The notes under the pieces were generated by a model. The model saw nothing but the letters and a program-made list of their open reading frames with translations. It searched no databases and was not told where the DNA came from. 64,000 nucleotides of DNA from Lacticaseibacillus kribbianus (GTDB lineage: Bacteria > Bacillota > Bacilli > Lactobacillales > Lactobacillaceae), in NCBI RefSeq assembly GCF_020180945.1, contig NZ_JAIPUL010000002.1, positions 62,001-126,000 of the forward strand, in the 5' to 3' direction. The translations under genes and the position numbers were made by a program. This document shows, in pieces, positions 50,554-59,935 of the stretch; the first letter of the stretch is position 1; every line of letters starts with the position of its first letter.

Positions 50554-50894
50554 GGTCACAATCCGAACCGGGAGGACACGGGGGCGCCGCCCGGGCATAC
50601 CGACGAGCGGCGGCCCTGGCGGCGGATGATTCGCACGCCGGCGAACGATGCGCGGCCCGCGCCCGCCGCCGCCAAGGCCGCGCGAACCACCCATCACGCC
50701 CGCATTTTTATCCTTCCGGCGATATGTGAATAAAATCACGTAAACAGGTGTCTTTCGCTCGGGTGGTCCCCTCTGGGCTGGGCACGGTCGATGGTGGATT
50801 ACGTAAATTAAACTTCGAGAAAGCGCTACGATATTCGATTGTGTGCCCACGAAGGCGATGATTCATCAGTTCGCGGACATTACAATTAAGTTAA

Positions 50895-50944
50895 TTGGAC
50901 CGTGTGAAACCCGGTGGTATAGTCCTTTCATGAAAACGGTAAAT
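50895..50944 (+). promoter_or_regulatory. promoter of the manLMN operon with weak cre
   Basis: TTGGAC (50895-50900), 17-bp spacer, TATAGT (50918-50923). Imperfect cre-like sequences follow (TGAAAACGGTAAAT at 50931; TGAGAGCGCTATCG at 51042). The leader is about 160 bases and AT-rich. Confidence 0.55.
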
Positions 50945-51090
50945 TTTCTTGGACAAAATGATTGCAAAGCCCCGGAAACCTTGTCATACTAGCTTCTGGG
51001 AGTTTTTGCGCATCCTCCTTGACGGCGCGTTGGACCGTTAATGAGAGCGCTATCGAAACTCACACAAATATTATTAGGAGGCGACAAACA

Positions 51091-52062
51091 ATGGTCGGAA
51101 TCATTCTTGCCAGTCACGGACAATTCGCTGCTGGCATTAAGCAATCTGGTCAGATGATCTTCGGTGAGCAAGAAAAAGTTGAAGTTGTGACGTTCATGCC
51201 GAACGAAGGTCCAGACGATCTGAAAGCACATCTTGAAGAAGCCATTGCAAAGTTCGATCCGGAAGATGACGTATTGTTCCTCGTGGACCTTTGGGGCGGC
51301 TCACCATTCAACCAGGCTAACGGGTTGTATGAAGCGCACAAAGACAAGTGGGCGATTGTTACCGGGTTGAACCTGCCAATGTTGATTGAGGCTTACGGGT
51401 CTCGTCTTTCCATGACTTCCGCGCACGACATCGCGGCGCACCTGATTGAAGCAGGGCGCGACGGGGTTCGCATCAAGCCGGAAGAGCTGGAACCAAAGCC
51501 GGCCGCAGCCGCGGCCGCACCGGCCGCTGCTCAGGGCGGCAAGCCTGGGTCCATGGAATACGTGCTCGCGCGGATCGATTCCCGCCTGCTGCACGGCCAG
51601 GTCGCAACGGCTTGGTCCAAGGACGTTAAGCCGACGCGCATCATCGTCGTTTCCGACGACGTGGCGCGCGACAAGCTGCGCAAGCAGTTGATCACCGACG
51701 CGGCGCCGGGCGGCGTGCGCGCGCACGTTATCCCGGTCGATCAGATGATCAAGATCGCCAAGGACGACAAGCACTTCGGTGGCCAGCGTGCCCTTTTGCT
51801 CTTTGAAAACCCGCAGGACGCCCTTCGCGCCGTCGACGGCGGCGTGCCGCTGAAGACCATCAACGTGGGCTCCATGGCGCACTCCGCCGGCAAGGTGCAG
51901 CCGAACAAGGTCCTGGCCTTCGACCAAGACGATATCGACACGTTCGGCAAGCTCAAGGCCAAGGGGATTGACTTTGACGTTCGCAAGGTCCCGACGGATT
52001 CGAAGGACAACATGGACGCCATCCTCAAGAAGGCGCAAGACGCCCTCAACGCTGCGAAATAA
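51091..52062 (+). CDS. manL: PTS mannose-specific IIAB component
   Basis: 323 residues: a IIA domain with phospho-His9 (ILASHGQFA), an Ala/Pro-rich hinge (about 140-155), and a IIB domain with phospho-His168 (DSRLLHGQ). It relays phosphate from HPr to glucose/mannose entering through ManMN. Start at 51091 after TTAGGAGGCGAC. GC content and codon use are lower than surroundings, as for a strongly expressed gene. In related species levels of this protein affect catabolite control. Confidence 0.95.
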   Translation: MVGIILASHGQFAAGIKQSGQMIFGEQEKVEVVTFMPNEGPDDLKAHLEEAIAKFDPEDDVLFLVDLWGGSPFNQANGLYEAHKDKWAIVTGLNLPMLIEAYGSRLSMTSAHDIAAHLIEAGRDGVRIKPEELEPKPAAAAAAPAAAQGGKPGSMEYVLARIDSRLLHGQVATAWSKDVKPTRIIVVSDDVARDKLRKQLITDAAPGGVRAHVIPVDQMIKIAKDDKHFGGQRALLLFENPQDALRAVDGGVPLKTINVGSMAHSAGKVQPNKVLAFDQDDIDTFGKLKAKGIDFDVRKVPTDSKDNMDAILKKAQDALNAAK

Positions 52063-52098
52063 TTAACTTATAACCGGGAAAAAAAGGAGGACACTAAC

Positions 52099-52914
52099 AT
52101 GTCTTTGAACTTCATTCAAATCATCCTAGTCCTCATCGTGTCGTTTCTGGCTGGGGTCGAAGGGATTCTTGATGAATTCGAATTCCACCAGCCACTTGTT
52201 GCGTGCACGTTGATCGGCTTAGTGACCGGCCAGCTGGTTCCTTGCCTGATTCTGGGCGGGACCCTGCAGATGATCGCCCTGGGTTGGGCGAACATCGGCG
52301 CCGCGGTCGCACCAGACGCTGCCCTGGCAGCCGTTGCTTCAGCTATTATTCTTGTTCTGGGTGGCCAGGGGACCGACGGCGTTAAGTCCGCGATCGCCAT
52401 GGCCGTGCCGCTGGCCGTTGCGGGTCTGCTTTTGACCACCTTCGTCCGCACCCTGGCAACTGGTATCGCGCACATCATGGATAAGGCCGCCGAGGAAGGC
52501 AGCTTCGCCAAGATTGACCTGTGGCAGATGATCGCGATCTCCCTGCAGGGCCTGCGCATTGCCATTCCGGCCGGCTTCATCCTGGCCGTTGGCTCCAAGC
52601 CGGTGAAGGCGCTGCTCGACGCGATGCCATCCTGGCTGGTTGACGGCCTGGGCATCGGTGGTGGCATGGTTGTGGCCGTGGGTTACGCCATGGTTATCAA
52701 CATGATGGCAACCGCCGAAGTATGGCCATTCTTCGCCATCGGCTTCGTGCTGGCAACCGTTCCGTCCATCACGCTGATCGGCCTTGGTGCCATCGGCGTT
52801 GGCCTCGCCCTGATCTACCTGAACCTGTCCAAGATGGGCGGCTCAAGCAACAACGGCGGGTCTAGCAACAGTGGTACCGGTGACCCAGTCGGCGATATCA
52901 TCGACAATTACTAA
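52099..52914 (+). CDS. manM: PTS mannose-specific IIC component
   Basis: 271-residue membrane protein of the EIIC-Man family: N-terminal QIILVLIVSFLAGVEGILDEFEFHQPL, then LGGTLQMIALGWANIGAA. With ManN it forms the channel for glucose/mannose and is a known receptor for class IIa bacteriocins in related bacteria. The C-terminus carries a Ser/Asn/Gly-rich tail (SSNNGGSSNSG). Confidence 0.95.
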   Translation: MSLNFIQIILVLIVSFLAGVEGILDEFEFHQPLVACTLIGLVTGQLVPCLILGGTLQMIALGWANIGAAVAPDAALAAVASAIILVLGGQGTDGVKSAIAMAVPLAVAGLLLTTFVRTLATGIAHIMDKAAEEGSFAKIDLWQMIAISLQGLRIAIPAGFILAVGSKPVKALLDAMPSWLVDGLGIGGGMVVAVGYAMVINMMATAEVWPFFAIGFVLATVPSITLIGLGAIGVGLALIYLNLSKMGGSSNNGGSSNSGTGDPVGDIIDNY

Positions 52915-52931
52915 CAAGGAGGTTGGCGAAA

Positions 52932-53843
52932 ATGGCAGATAAAATTACGTTAACGACCAAAGATCGTTGGGCAGTATGCTGGCGTTCCACCTTCTTGCAA
53001 GGGTCTTGGAACTACGAGCGTATGCAAAACGGCGGCTGGGCCTACTCACTGATTCCAGCCCTCAAGAAGCTTTACACCACTAAGGAAGAACGCGTGGCCG
53101 CACTGAAGCGCCACCTGGAATTCTTCAACACCCACCCGTACCTGGCTTCCCCAGTTATCGGCGTGACGCTCGCCCTTGAAGAAGAGCGTGCCAATGGCGC
53201 ACCGATCGACGACGTCACCATCCAGGGTGTCAAGATCGGGATGATGGGCCCGCTGGCCGGCGTCGGCGACCCAGTCTTCTGGTTCACCGTTCGCCCAATC
53301 CTCGGTGCCCTCGGCGCCTCCATGGCGATGGGCGGCTCGATCCTCGGCCCGATCATTTTCTTCGTGGCTTGGAACGTGATCCGCATCGCCTTCCTGTGGT
53401 ACACGCAGGAATTCGGCTACCGTGCGGGCTCCAAGATTGCGGATGACCTCTCCGGGACCTTGCTTCAGGACGTGACCAAGGGTGCTTCCATCCTCGGGAT
53501 GTTCATCCTGGGCGCCTTGGTTAACCGCTGGGTATCCGTCAAGTTCACGCCGAACGTCTCCGACGTCAAGCTGGACAAGGGTGCCTACATCGAATGGGAC
53601 AAGCTGCCGGCCGGTGCCAAGGGCATCAAGGCTGCCCTCGAGCAGCAGGCGGGCGGTCTGTCCTTGAGCGACCACAAGATCACCACGCTGCAGAACAACT
53701 TGGACAGCCTGATTCCGGGCCTTGCCGCGGTTCTTCTGACGTTCCTGTGCATGTGGCTGCTGAAGAAGAAGGTTTCCCCAATCATCGTCATCCTGGGCCT
53801 CTTCGTCTTCGGGATTCTGATGCACCTGGCACACCTGATGTAA
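52932..53843 (+). CDS. manN: PTS mannose-specific IID component
   Basis: 303 residues of the EIID-Man family: LTTKDRWAVCWRSTFLQGSWNYERMQNGGW at the start (first half quoted region about 8-35) and KIGMMGPLAGVGDPVFWFT (about 105-123). ATG 52932 follows AAGGAGGTTGGCG. In most relatives a DUF956 gene follows directly; here that gene is 1.3 kb away behind repeats and another ORF. Confidence 0.95.
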   Translation: MADKITLTTKDRWAVCWRSTFLQGSWNYERMQNGGWAYSLIPALKKLYTTKEERVAALKRHLEFFNTHPYLASPVIGVTLALEEERANGAPIDDVTIQGVKIGMMGPLAGVGDPVFWFTVRPILGALGASMAMGGSILGPIIFFVAWNVIRIAFLWYTQEFGYRAGSKIADDLSGTLLQDVTKGASILGMFILGALVNRWVSVKFTPNVSDVKLDKGAYIEWDKLPAGAKGIKAALEQQAGGLSLSDHKITTLQNNLDSLIPGLAAVLLTFLCMWLLKKKVSPIIVILGLFVFGILMHLAHLM

Positions 53844-53857
53844 TCTAATCACGCTGT

Positions 53858-53892
53858 GCGGCGGCCGTCCTTCGTGCGAAGGGCGGCCGCTT
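53858..53892 (+). terminator. terminator of manLMN
   Basis: GCGGCCGTCCTTCG and CGAAGGGCGGCCGC around TG, then CTTTG; short T-tract, so termination may be partial. Confidence 0.65.
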
Positions 53893-53897
53893 TGTAT

Positions 53898-54024
53898 ACC
53901 GGGGCGAAGCGGGGCGTACTTAGCCGGACGGGTAGCCTAGTCAGGAGGCTTGGGCCGTACTTTGGCCCGAGCTTCCTGACGTAGCTAGCCGCTCCGGCGA
54001 TGCCCCGCGTAGCCCGACGATACC
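53898..54024 (+). repeat. PAL1 palindromic repeat, copy 13
   Basis: TCAGGAGGCTTGGGCC / GGCCCGAGCTTCCTGA around GTACTTT; CCGGA pairs with TCCGG, GGGGC with GCCCC. Followed directly by a PAL1 edge (CCAGGGCGAAGC) joined to PAL3. Confidence 0.85.
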
Positions 54025-54032
54025 AGGGCGAA

Positions 54033-54235
54033 GCCGGGCTCCGGCCCGGCCGGCGTGGCGCTTCCGGCTCCGGGCCAAGGCGGCGGAACGCGTGCGGCTC
54101 CCGCAAGCCCAAAGACCGGTCTTGCGACCCGCCGTTGCTGTAAGCCGGCAAAATCGGCCGGCTAACAGCAATTTCACGCTGGCTCGCCTTGGCCCTCCGC
54201 CTCCAGTGCCACGCCGGCCGGGCCTCCGCCCTACA
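54033..54235 (+). repeat. PAL3 structured repeat, copy b
   Basis: CCGGCGTGGC with GCCACGCCGG; CGGGCCAAGGCG with CGCCTTGGCCC; CGCAAG with CTTGCG; TTGCTGT..AGCCGGC with GCCGGCT..ACAGCAA. Same helix plan as copy a with different arms. Confidence 0.75.
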
Positions 54236-54520
54236 CGGTGGACGGCAGGACACGAAGCACTGGAGGCAACCGAACGCGGTTTCTTCGTGCGACCCGGTCG
54301 TCCGGGGGCACAAGCTGCTTCCAGTCGGGGTCGCTGGTTGAATCCCCCACTCGATCGGAAGTGCGCGTGCCGATTCCGGACATCGCCGCCTGTACTGCGC
54401 GGTCCGACAGCTATGAGGTATCAACCGTCAAACTGCGGCCACTCAGTCCGTCGCCGTCCCGGAAATAACCCGGGAAATACGTCGGCGGTCCGTTGCCTTT
54501 TGCCTGGCGCTTAGCTAAAG
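54236..54520. other. unassigned sequence between PAL3 and 54.5-kb gene
   Basis: About 285 bp of moderately GC-rich unique sequence with no ORF that has a ribosome site. A tRNA-like GGTTGAATCC occurs but no cloverleaf could be drawn. Confidence 0.4.
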
Positions 54521-54547
54521 TAAAGGGGAGGACTGGAGGCGGTTGCA

Positions 54548-55123
54548 GTGGGGCAAGACGACGGGATTCATGTGCCGGAGAACTGGGAGCGCACGCCGCT
54601 GCCGCCGGCGCGGCTGGCCAAGCCGGTGCGCTGGCGGCGGGTGTGGCTGATCACCGCCGCGGTCGTTGCGGTGCTGCTTGCGCTGTTGTGGCGCGGGCTG
54701 CGCCACGACCCGGCCGAAGAGCTGACCGCCCCGGACACGCACTGGTTCGTGTTCGATCAGGCCGCCCTGATTCAGCCGAGCACCGCCTTTGAAAAAAGCA
54801 TCACGGATCGCCTGTTCGACCCGGACAACCCGGCCAAGAGCGCCGCGGCGCGGGCGGCGATCCACTTTGCCGGCGACCACACCGGGCGGATGGTGGACGC
54901 CAAGGCGACGACTCGCTTCACCTGGCGCAAGGTCAAGACCCACCTGGTGATCACGCTGCTGGATCCCGACGGCGGGCACCACAAGGAGACCTGGTACCTC
55001 GCGTGGGTCGACAACAAGCTGGCGGGTCAGAAGTACGCCGGCTACAGCGTGCGGCTGCACCCGGACGGCGCGAACCTGTTTTACCTGCTGCACCAGAAAA
55101 CCGGATTTTTGAGTAAAGGATGA
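54548..55123 (+). CDS. membrane-anchored protein of unknown function
   Basis: 191 residues: cytoplasmic basic start, one membrane helix (about 30-48), then an extracellular domain of ~140 residues with HLVITLLDPDGGHHKETWYLAW (about 135-156). GTG start with GGAGGCGGTTGCA before it. It overlaps the DUF956 gene region by an ATGA and probably shares its transcript. Not recognised. Confidence 0.65.
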   Translation: MGQDDGIHVPENWERTPLPPARLAKPVRWRRVWLITAAVVAVLLALLWRGLRHDPAEELTAPDTHWFVFDQAALIQPSTAFEKSITDRLFDPDNPAKSAAARAAIHFAGDHTGRMVDAKATTRFTWRKVKTHLVITLLDPDGGHHKETWYLAWVDNKLAGQKYAGYSVRLHPDGANLFYLLHQKTGFLSKG

Positions 55124-55128
55124 GCGCA

Positions 55129-55551
55129 ATGGTCGAATCACTGAATACGAAAGTTGAGATCGTCGTGCCCGGCACGTCGTTCATGGGGATGCCGGCGTAC
55201 GGCAAAGTCATGGTCGGCGACCGCGGGTTCGAGTTCTACGACGACCGCAACCCGAAGAACTACATGCAGTTTCCCTGGAAGGAGATCGACCACCTGGCCG
55301 TGTCGGTGATGTTCGGCGGCAAGTGGCTGCCGCGCTACGCCATCGTGACGCGCAAAAGCGGCACCTACACGTTCTCGTCGCACGACCCCAAGGCGGTGCT
55401 GCGGGCGGTCCGCGACCACATTCCGGCCGACCGCATCCGCAAGTCGCTGACGTTCTGGCAGGTGCTGAAAAGCGGCGGCAAGAACCTCTTTCACAAGGAA
55501 TCCTGGATCAACATGTTTAACAGCCTGAAGCCGCGGTCGCGGCGCAGGTGA
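55129..55551 (+). CDS. DUF956 family protein (ManO-like)
   Basis: 140 residues. The opening VESLNTKVEIVVPGTSFMGMP and GDRGFEFYDDRN, then VSVMFGGKWLPRYAIVT, are diagnostic for DUF956, nearly always the last gene of mannose PTS operons and thought to modulate that system. Here it lies 1.29 kb beyond manN, behind a terminator, PAL1/PAL3 repeats and a membrane protein gene. ATG 55129 is preferred (AAAGGA eight bases upstream) over 55120, which overlaps the preceding stop. Confidence 0.88.
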   Translation: MVESLNTKVEIVVPGTSFMGMPAYGKVMVGDRGFEFYDDRNPKNYMQFPWKEIDHLAVSVMFGGKWLPRYAIVTRKSGTYTFSSHDPKAVLRAVRDHIPADRIRKSLTFWQVLKSGGKNLFHKESWINMFNSLKPRSRRR

Positions 55552-55557
55552 AGGGTG

Positions 55558-55587
55558 GGCGCGCGGGTTACACCGCGCGCCTTTTTT
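55558..55587 (+). terminator. terminator of DUF956 gene, at the IS junction
   Basis: GGCGCGCGG, GTTACA, CCGCGCGCC, T6. The IS begins at the base after the following G. Confidence 0.85.
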
Positions 55588-55588
55588 G

Positions 55589-57049
55589 GGCTCTGCGTCA
55601 ACTGGTGTTGAAGAATAATTTGATATTTTCTGGGAGTTCCTCTTTGGAGGGGCTCTTTTGTTATTTATGCGATAATCTGGTAGATCCGCTCGAAGAAGTG
55701 AGCTTGGTCTCTGAATCCATAGCACGATCGCTTGAGCGCTTTGATCTTGCGATTAATCCCTTCAAGTGGACCGTTGGAACGCCAACTGTCCGCTGCCGCC
55801 AGAATTCCAGCCTGGTTCGATTTGAGCGTGCGGATTGCGGTGTCCATTTCGGTTCCGGTTGACTCGTAGTGTTCAAGTAACTGCCACAACCGCCGCGGAT
55901 TGTGGCCCATCAAGGCATCGTGAAGCGCTTGGTAGGTTTCGCATACTGTGGCCAACCGAGGGTTGGCGGTGAACGCCACATCTAGGGCGCCCTGTTCCGT
56001 GATATGCTCGTTCAGCCCACGCATGTATTTGGTGTGTATCGCGTCCGGTGCGGCCTTGTGGAAGAGCCGCCACTGATGTTTAAGAATACGGTAGACTCGG
56101 CTCGTTTTGTCGTCGAGCTGCTTAAGCGTTGCGACGCGCACAGTGTCCACCGCGTGACCGAGCAACTGAACGATATGGAAGCGATCGATGATGAGCTGGG
56201 CATTGGGGAAAACTTGGTGGATAAAAGCTTGGTAGGAGGCGTTCATGTCCATTGTGATGGTCTGAACGGCGGCGCGTTCTGCCGTGGAGTAGTTGGCAAG
56301 AAAGAAGTCCTTGATAGTCTTATTCAGACGGTCGCCAAGAAGCTTCACCAATCGATGGGTATCGCCATCAATACAGATGAAGGACATCATATTCTGAGTT
56401 GATCGAAACTCGTCAAAACATAGGTTGGTCGGCAACTCCGGGCGACTGCGATGGTGGAGATGGGACTTGAGTTCTCGTCGAACTGTCGCTGCAGAGATAC
56501 CCGTATTTTTGGCAATCACTGCTTCGGGGAGGGACTGCCTGGCAAGCTGTAGGACTGTTTGCTTGATTGAGTGGGCAATCGTGTCATTGTAGGCCACAAG
56601 CGGTGTCTCTGCGGAACAGGTACGATGGCAGGCCGAGCAGAGCCAGCGCTGTTTGGAAAGCTCAAGAAGCGTTGGAAGTTGACTGAGTGATTGAATGCGG
56701 ATGTGTGTCGCCTTATGACCGTTAGGTCGCAACGCGTCTTCACCACAGTGAGGACAAGTATCGCGGTGGTAAGTGAGATCACACGCAATGACGTGGTACT
56801 GAAGGCGCCGCTTGCCCCGGCCTCGGTAGCCGTCGTAAACTGCGGTTACATGAATGTTCTCGTATGGCAATCCCAGGACAGAGAGCGTAGAATCAAGGTT
56901 GGACATCACTAATACCTCGCTTTGTTTTAGGTTTGGTCGCTTGGAGCGAAGAACGGGTGCTAGATGGTGCCCTTTTATTTTGCGCTGTTATTGAAAAAAG
57001 GTCTACACTCTCGGCGTTGGAATTCTCCAACACCAGAAAGTGTAGACCC
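55589..57049 (-). mobile_element. ISL3-family insertion sequence, 1461 bp
   Basis: Imperfect terminal inverted repeats: GGCTCTGCGTCAACTGGTGT (left, from 55589) and GGGTCTACACTTTCTGGTGT (right, read from 57049 on the minus strand), both continuing TGRAGAAT. Flanked by identical 8-bp direct repeats CTTTTTTG at 55581-55588 and 57050-57057, the target-duplication length of ISL3 elements. Its GC content is far below the surroundings, which suggests recent arrival. Confidence 0.9.
55665..56906 (-). CDS. ISL3 family transposase
   Basis: 413 residues: N-terminal zinc-ribbon (CPHCGEDALRPNGHK and CSACHRTC), a helix-turn-helix (about 125-150), and the DDE transposase core (DEFRS, MDMNASYQAFI, IIDRFHIVQLL, and the C-terminal SNGPLEGINRKIKALKR). 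Full length, no frameshift, so probably active. ATG 56906 after GAGGTATTAGTG; a GTG three bases earlier is possible. Confidence 0.95.
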   Translation of the reverse strand: MSNLDSTLSVLGLPYENIHVTAVYDGYRGRGKRRLQYHVIACDLTYHRDTCPHCGEDALRPNGHKATHIRIQSLSQLPTLLELSKQRWLCSACHRTCSAETPLVAYNDTIAHSIKQTVLQLARQSLPEAVIAKNTGISAATVRRELKSHLHHRSRPELPTNLCFDEFRSTQNMMSFICIDGDTHRLVKLLGDRLNKTIKDFFLANYSTAERAAVQTITMDMNASYQAFIHQVFPNAQLIIDRFHIVQLLGHAVDTVRVATLKQLDDKTSRVYRILKHQWRLFHKAAPDAIHTKYMRGLNEHITEQGALDVAFTANPRLATVCETYQALHDALMGHNPRRLWQLLEHYESTGTEMDTAIRTLKSNQAGILAAADSWRSNGPLEGINRKIKALKRSCYGFRDQAHFFERIYQIIA

Positions 57050-57089
57050 CTTTTTTGCGCAATAACTGAGGGCAACAGCACCGCAATCT

Positions 57090-57119
57090 GGCGCGTGGCG
57101 ATGGTCACGCGCCTTTTTT
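57090..57119 (+). terminator. terminator right of the IS
   Basis: GGCGCGTG, GCGATGGT, CACGCGCC, T6. Very like the terminator left of the IS in its arms. Confidence 0.8.
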
Positions 57120-57253
57120 CTGCAACCGCTGCCCGCCTTGCGCCGCCTCGGCCCGCGCCCGCCGCGTCCGCTCGGGTGACGAAACTGTTATGACCGTCGG
57201 CCGCGGGCCTGTGGTAGGCTGAAAGCAGAATGGGCAAGGACTGGAGAGAGACG

Positions 57254-57920
<667 letters not shown>

Positions 57921-57928
<8 letters not shown>

Positions 57929-59450
57929 GCGGGCGGGACGGCCCGGCGCGGCGGACCCGAATCGCGGCCAGGGTGCCACCGCGCGCGGCGCAACCACCTC
58001 GGCTGACACGGCAGCGACCGCGGTCGCCGGCACCGCGGCGAGCCGGCCGACGCTTGCGGCCCGGCTGCGCGCGCGGCAGCCGCGGCGCCCGGCGACCTAC
58101 GCGCACCGCATCACGCGCACCTACGTGGTTTTGTTGACCATCGTGGTGTTCGTCATCGGCATCGTCAGCGTCGGCGTGGTCGCCGAGTACCTGATCCGCA
58201 GCAAGCAGGACGACTCCGCGCAGCTGATGGGCGACCTGCAGGACTCCTTCAAGAACAACCGACCGGACTGGGACGCGTGGTTCTCCTCGAGCTACCGCAC
58301 GCACCACGCCTTCGTGCGCGTCAACGTGTCCGGGCAGGGGGTCAACGAGACCTACTACGCCAAGAACACCAAGCGGTTTCTCAAGGACACGCTGATGACG
58401 TACCCCCTGATCTCCCACGTGCAGTACCAGGAGGACCAGGGCATCTACTACTACCGCGAGGCGGTGGTCAAAAAGGACGGCATGACGGTCGACTACGAGA
58501 TCTGGATGAGCCTCAACCGCATGGTCAATCTGGTCAAGCTGCTGTTGGCGATCATCGTGGGCATCACCCTGATCGGCCTGCTCGCCGGCGCCTGGGCGAC
58601 CTCGATTCTGGCGCGGCGGCTGAACCGGCCGCTGGCGGCTTTGACCGAGGCGGCCAAGGGCATCGCGGCCAAGGAGAACGCGACGCACCAGGAGGCGCTG
58701 CCGGTGGCGGCCGGGCCCGCCGAGGTCCAGCAGCTGTCCATCGAGTTCAACCGCCTTTTGGCCGTGCTCAACGCGCAGGTGCGCCGGGACAACCAGTTCG
58801 TCTCCGACGCCTCGCACGAACTGCGCACGCCGCTGACGGCGATCCGTGGCCACGCGAGCCTGATTCGCCGCCACGGGTCGGCGCACCCCGAGATTGTGCC
58901 GGAGTCTTTGGCGGTGATTGAGGACGAGTCGCTGAAGATGCAGCGGCTGATCGAGAGCCTGCTGACGCTGTCGCGCATGGACCACGTCCAGGTCGCACGC
59001 CAGCCGCTGGACTTAAGCGTCCTGGTGCAGGACACCGTGGACCGCTACGCCGCCGCCCAGGAGCCCGAAGTGGCGCTTGAGGGCGGCCTGTGGATCCTGG
59101 CCGACGCGGATTCGGTCACGCACATCCTGCTGTGCCTGTTGAACAACGCGGCCAAGTACGCGCCGGACGCGCCGGTGACCATCACGGCGCAGCGCGCCGC
59201 GGGTCGCATCGTGCTGCGCGTGGCCGACCTTGGTCCCGGCATCCCCGACGCCGCCAAGGACCAGGTCTTCGATCGCTTCTACCGCGTCGACTCGTCGCGC
59301 TCGAAGAAAATCGCGGGCACCGGCCTCGGCCTGGCCATCGCGGCGCGGCTGGCGGCCCTGTCCGGCGCGACCATCCAGGTGACCGACAACGTGCCACACG
59401 GCAGCGTCTTCGCCGTCTCCTTCGAGGCGGCCGACAGCCGGCGCGACTGA
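57921..59450 (+). CDS. sensor histidine kinase
   Basis: 509 residues: an Ala/Gly/Arg-rich cytoplasmic start (about 1-65), first membrane helix (about 68-92), an extracellular domain of ~110 residues, second helix (about 200-222), HAMP, HisKA with phospho-His299 in DASHELRTPLTAIRGH, and an ATPase domain with N-box (LLNNAAKYA), DLGPGIP and GTGLGLAI. It shares eight bases with the regulator gene. The long low-complexity N-terminus before the first helix is atypical. The signal is unknown; cell-envelope stress is plausible from the dlt neighbourhood. Confidence 0.92.
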
Positions 59451-59554
59451 GCACGGGTGGCCGCGCGGCGCGCCTTGACGCCCGCGGGAAACCGCGCGCC
59501 CTTGGCGGCCTGCCCGCCACCGCGGCGCGCACCGAGACAGACACACAGATAGGG

Positions 59555-59585
59555 GAGGCGATGCCAGCCGGCATCGCCTCTTTTT
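59555..59585 (+). terminator. terminator of two-component operon
   Basis: GAGGCGATGCC, AGCC, GGCATCGCCTC, T5. Confidence 0.93.
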
Positions 59586-59672
59586 CGTGCGCCCGCACCC
59601 GCGTTTCTGAAAGCCCGCCTGGACGCACCGTGTCCAGACGAACGCCGAAAGGCCGCGTGGCGGCAGCGCTTT

Positions 59673-59737
59673 CTTAGAATCCTTAATCTTGTGCTTAGAA
59701 AACCTTGAATGCAGACCGGGCGCCGCGTCGGTACACT
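59673..59737 (+). promoter_or_regulatory. dlt promoter with CTTRRA direct repeats
   Basis: CTTAGAATCCTTAAT (59673-59687) and CTTAGAAAACCTTGAAT (59694-59710) are direct repeats 21 bp apart, each holding two CTT-type half-sites 9-10 bp apart. They end 21 bp before a -10 TACACT (59732-59737), replacing a good -35. This is the arrangement expected of an OmpR-type activator site. Confidence 0.6.
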
Positions 59738-59778
59738 GGGTTTATGTTTTCAAAACTTGTGGCAAGGGAGGCGGCACA

Positions 59779-59925
59779 GTGGCGCGTTTCATCAACTTCT
59801 GGCACCGACCGCTGGTGTCATTCATCGCCCGCACGGTTTTGTACACCGCAATCCTGATTGTCCTGGTGTACCTGTACAGCTACCGCGGCGTGGCAGGCGG
59901 TCATTTCATCTACAACGAATTCTAA
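59779..59925 (+). CDS. dltX: DltX, small teichoic-acid D-alanylation protein
   Basis: 48 residues: one membrane helix and the invariant C-terminus GGHFIYNEF, essential for D-alanyl transfer in related bacteria. It starts with GTG at 59779 after GGGAGGCGGCACA. First gene of the dlt operon, ten bases before dltA. Confidence 0.93.
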   Translation: MARFINFWHRPLVSFIARTVLYTAILIVLVYLYSYRGVAGGHFIYNEF

Positions 59926-59935
59926 GGGGTGCACG

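Noticed and set aside
50320-50850. 176-codon minus-strand ORF over the 39-bp repeats
   Set aside because: No ribosome site or signal; much of it is unrelated GC-rich sequence. Kept only as a repeat observation.
50944-50985. Sigma-54 promoter before manL
   Set aside because: TTGGAC...TTGCA resembles a -24/-12 element, but the GG-GC spacing is 11 instead of 10; a normal sigma-A promoter fits better.
54290-54400. tRNA-like segment (GGTTGAATCC)
   Set aside because: No acceptor, D or anticodon arms could be paired around it.
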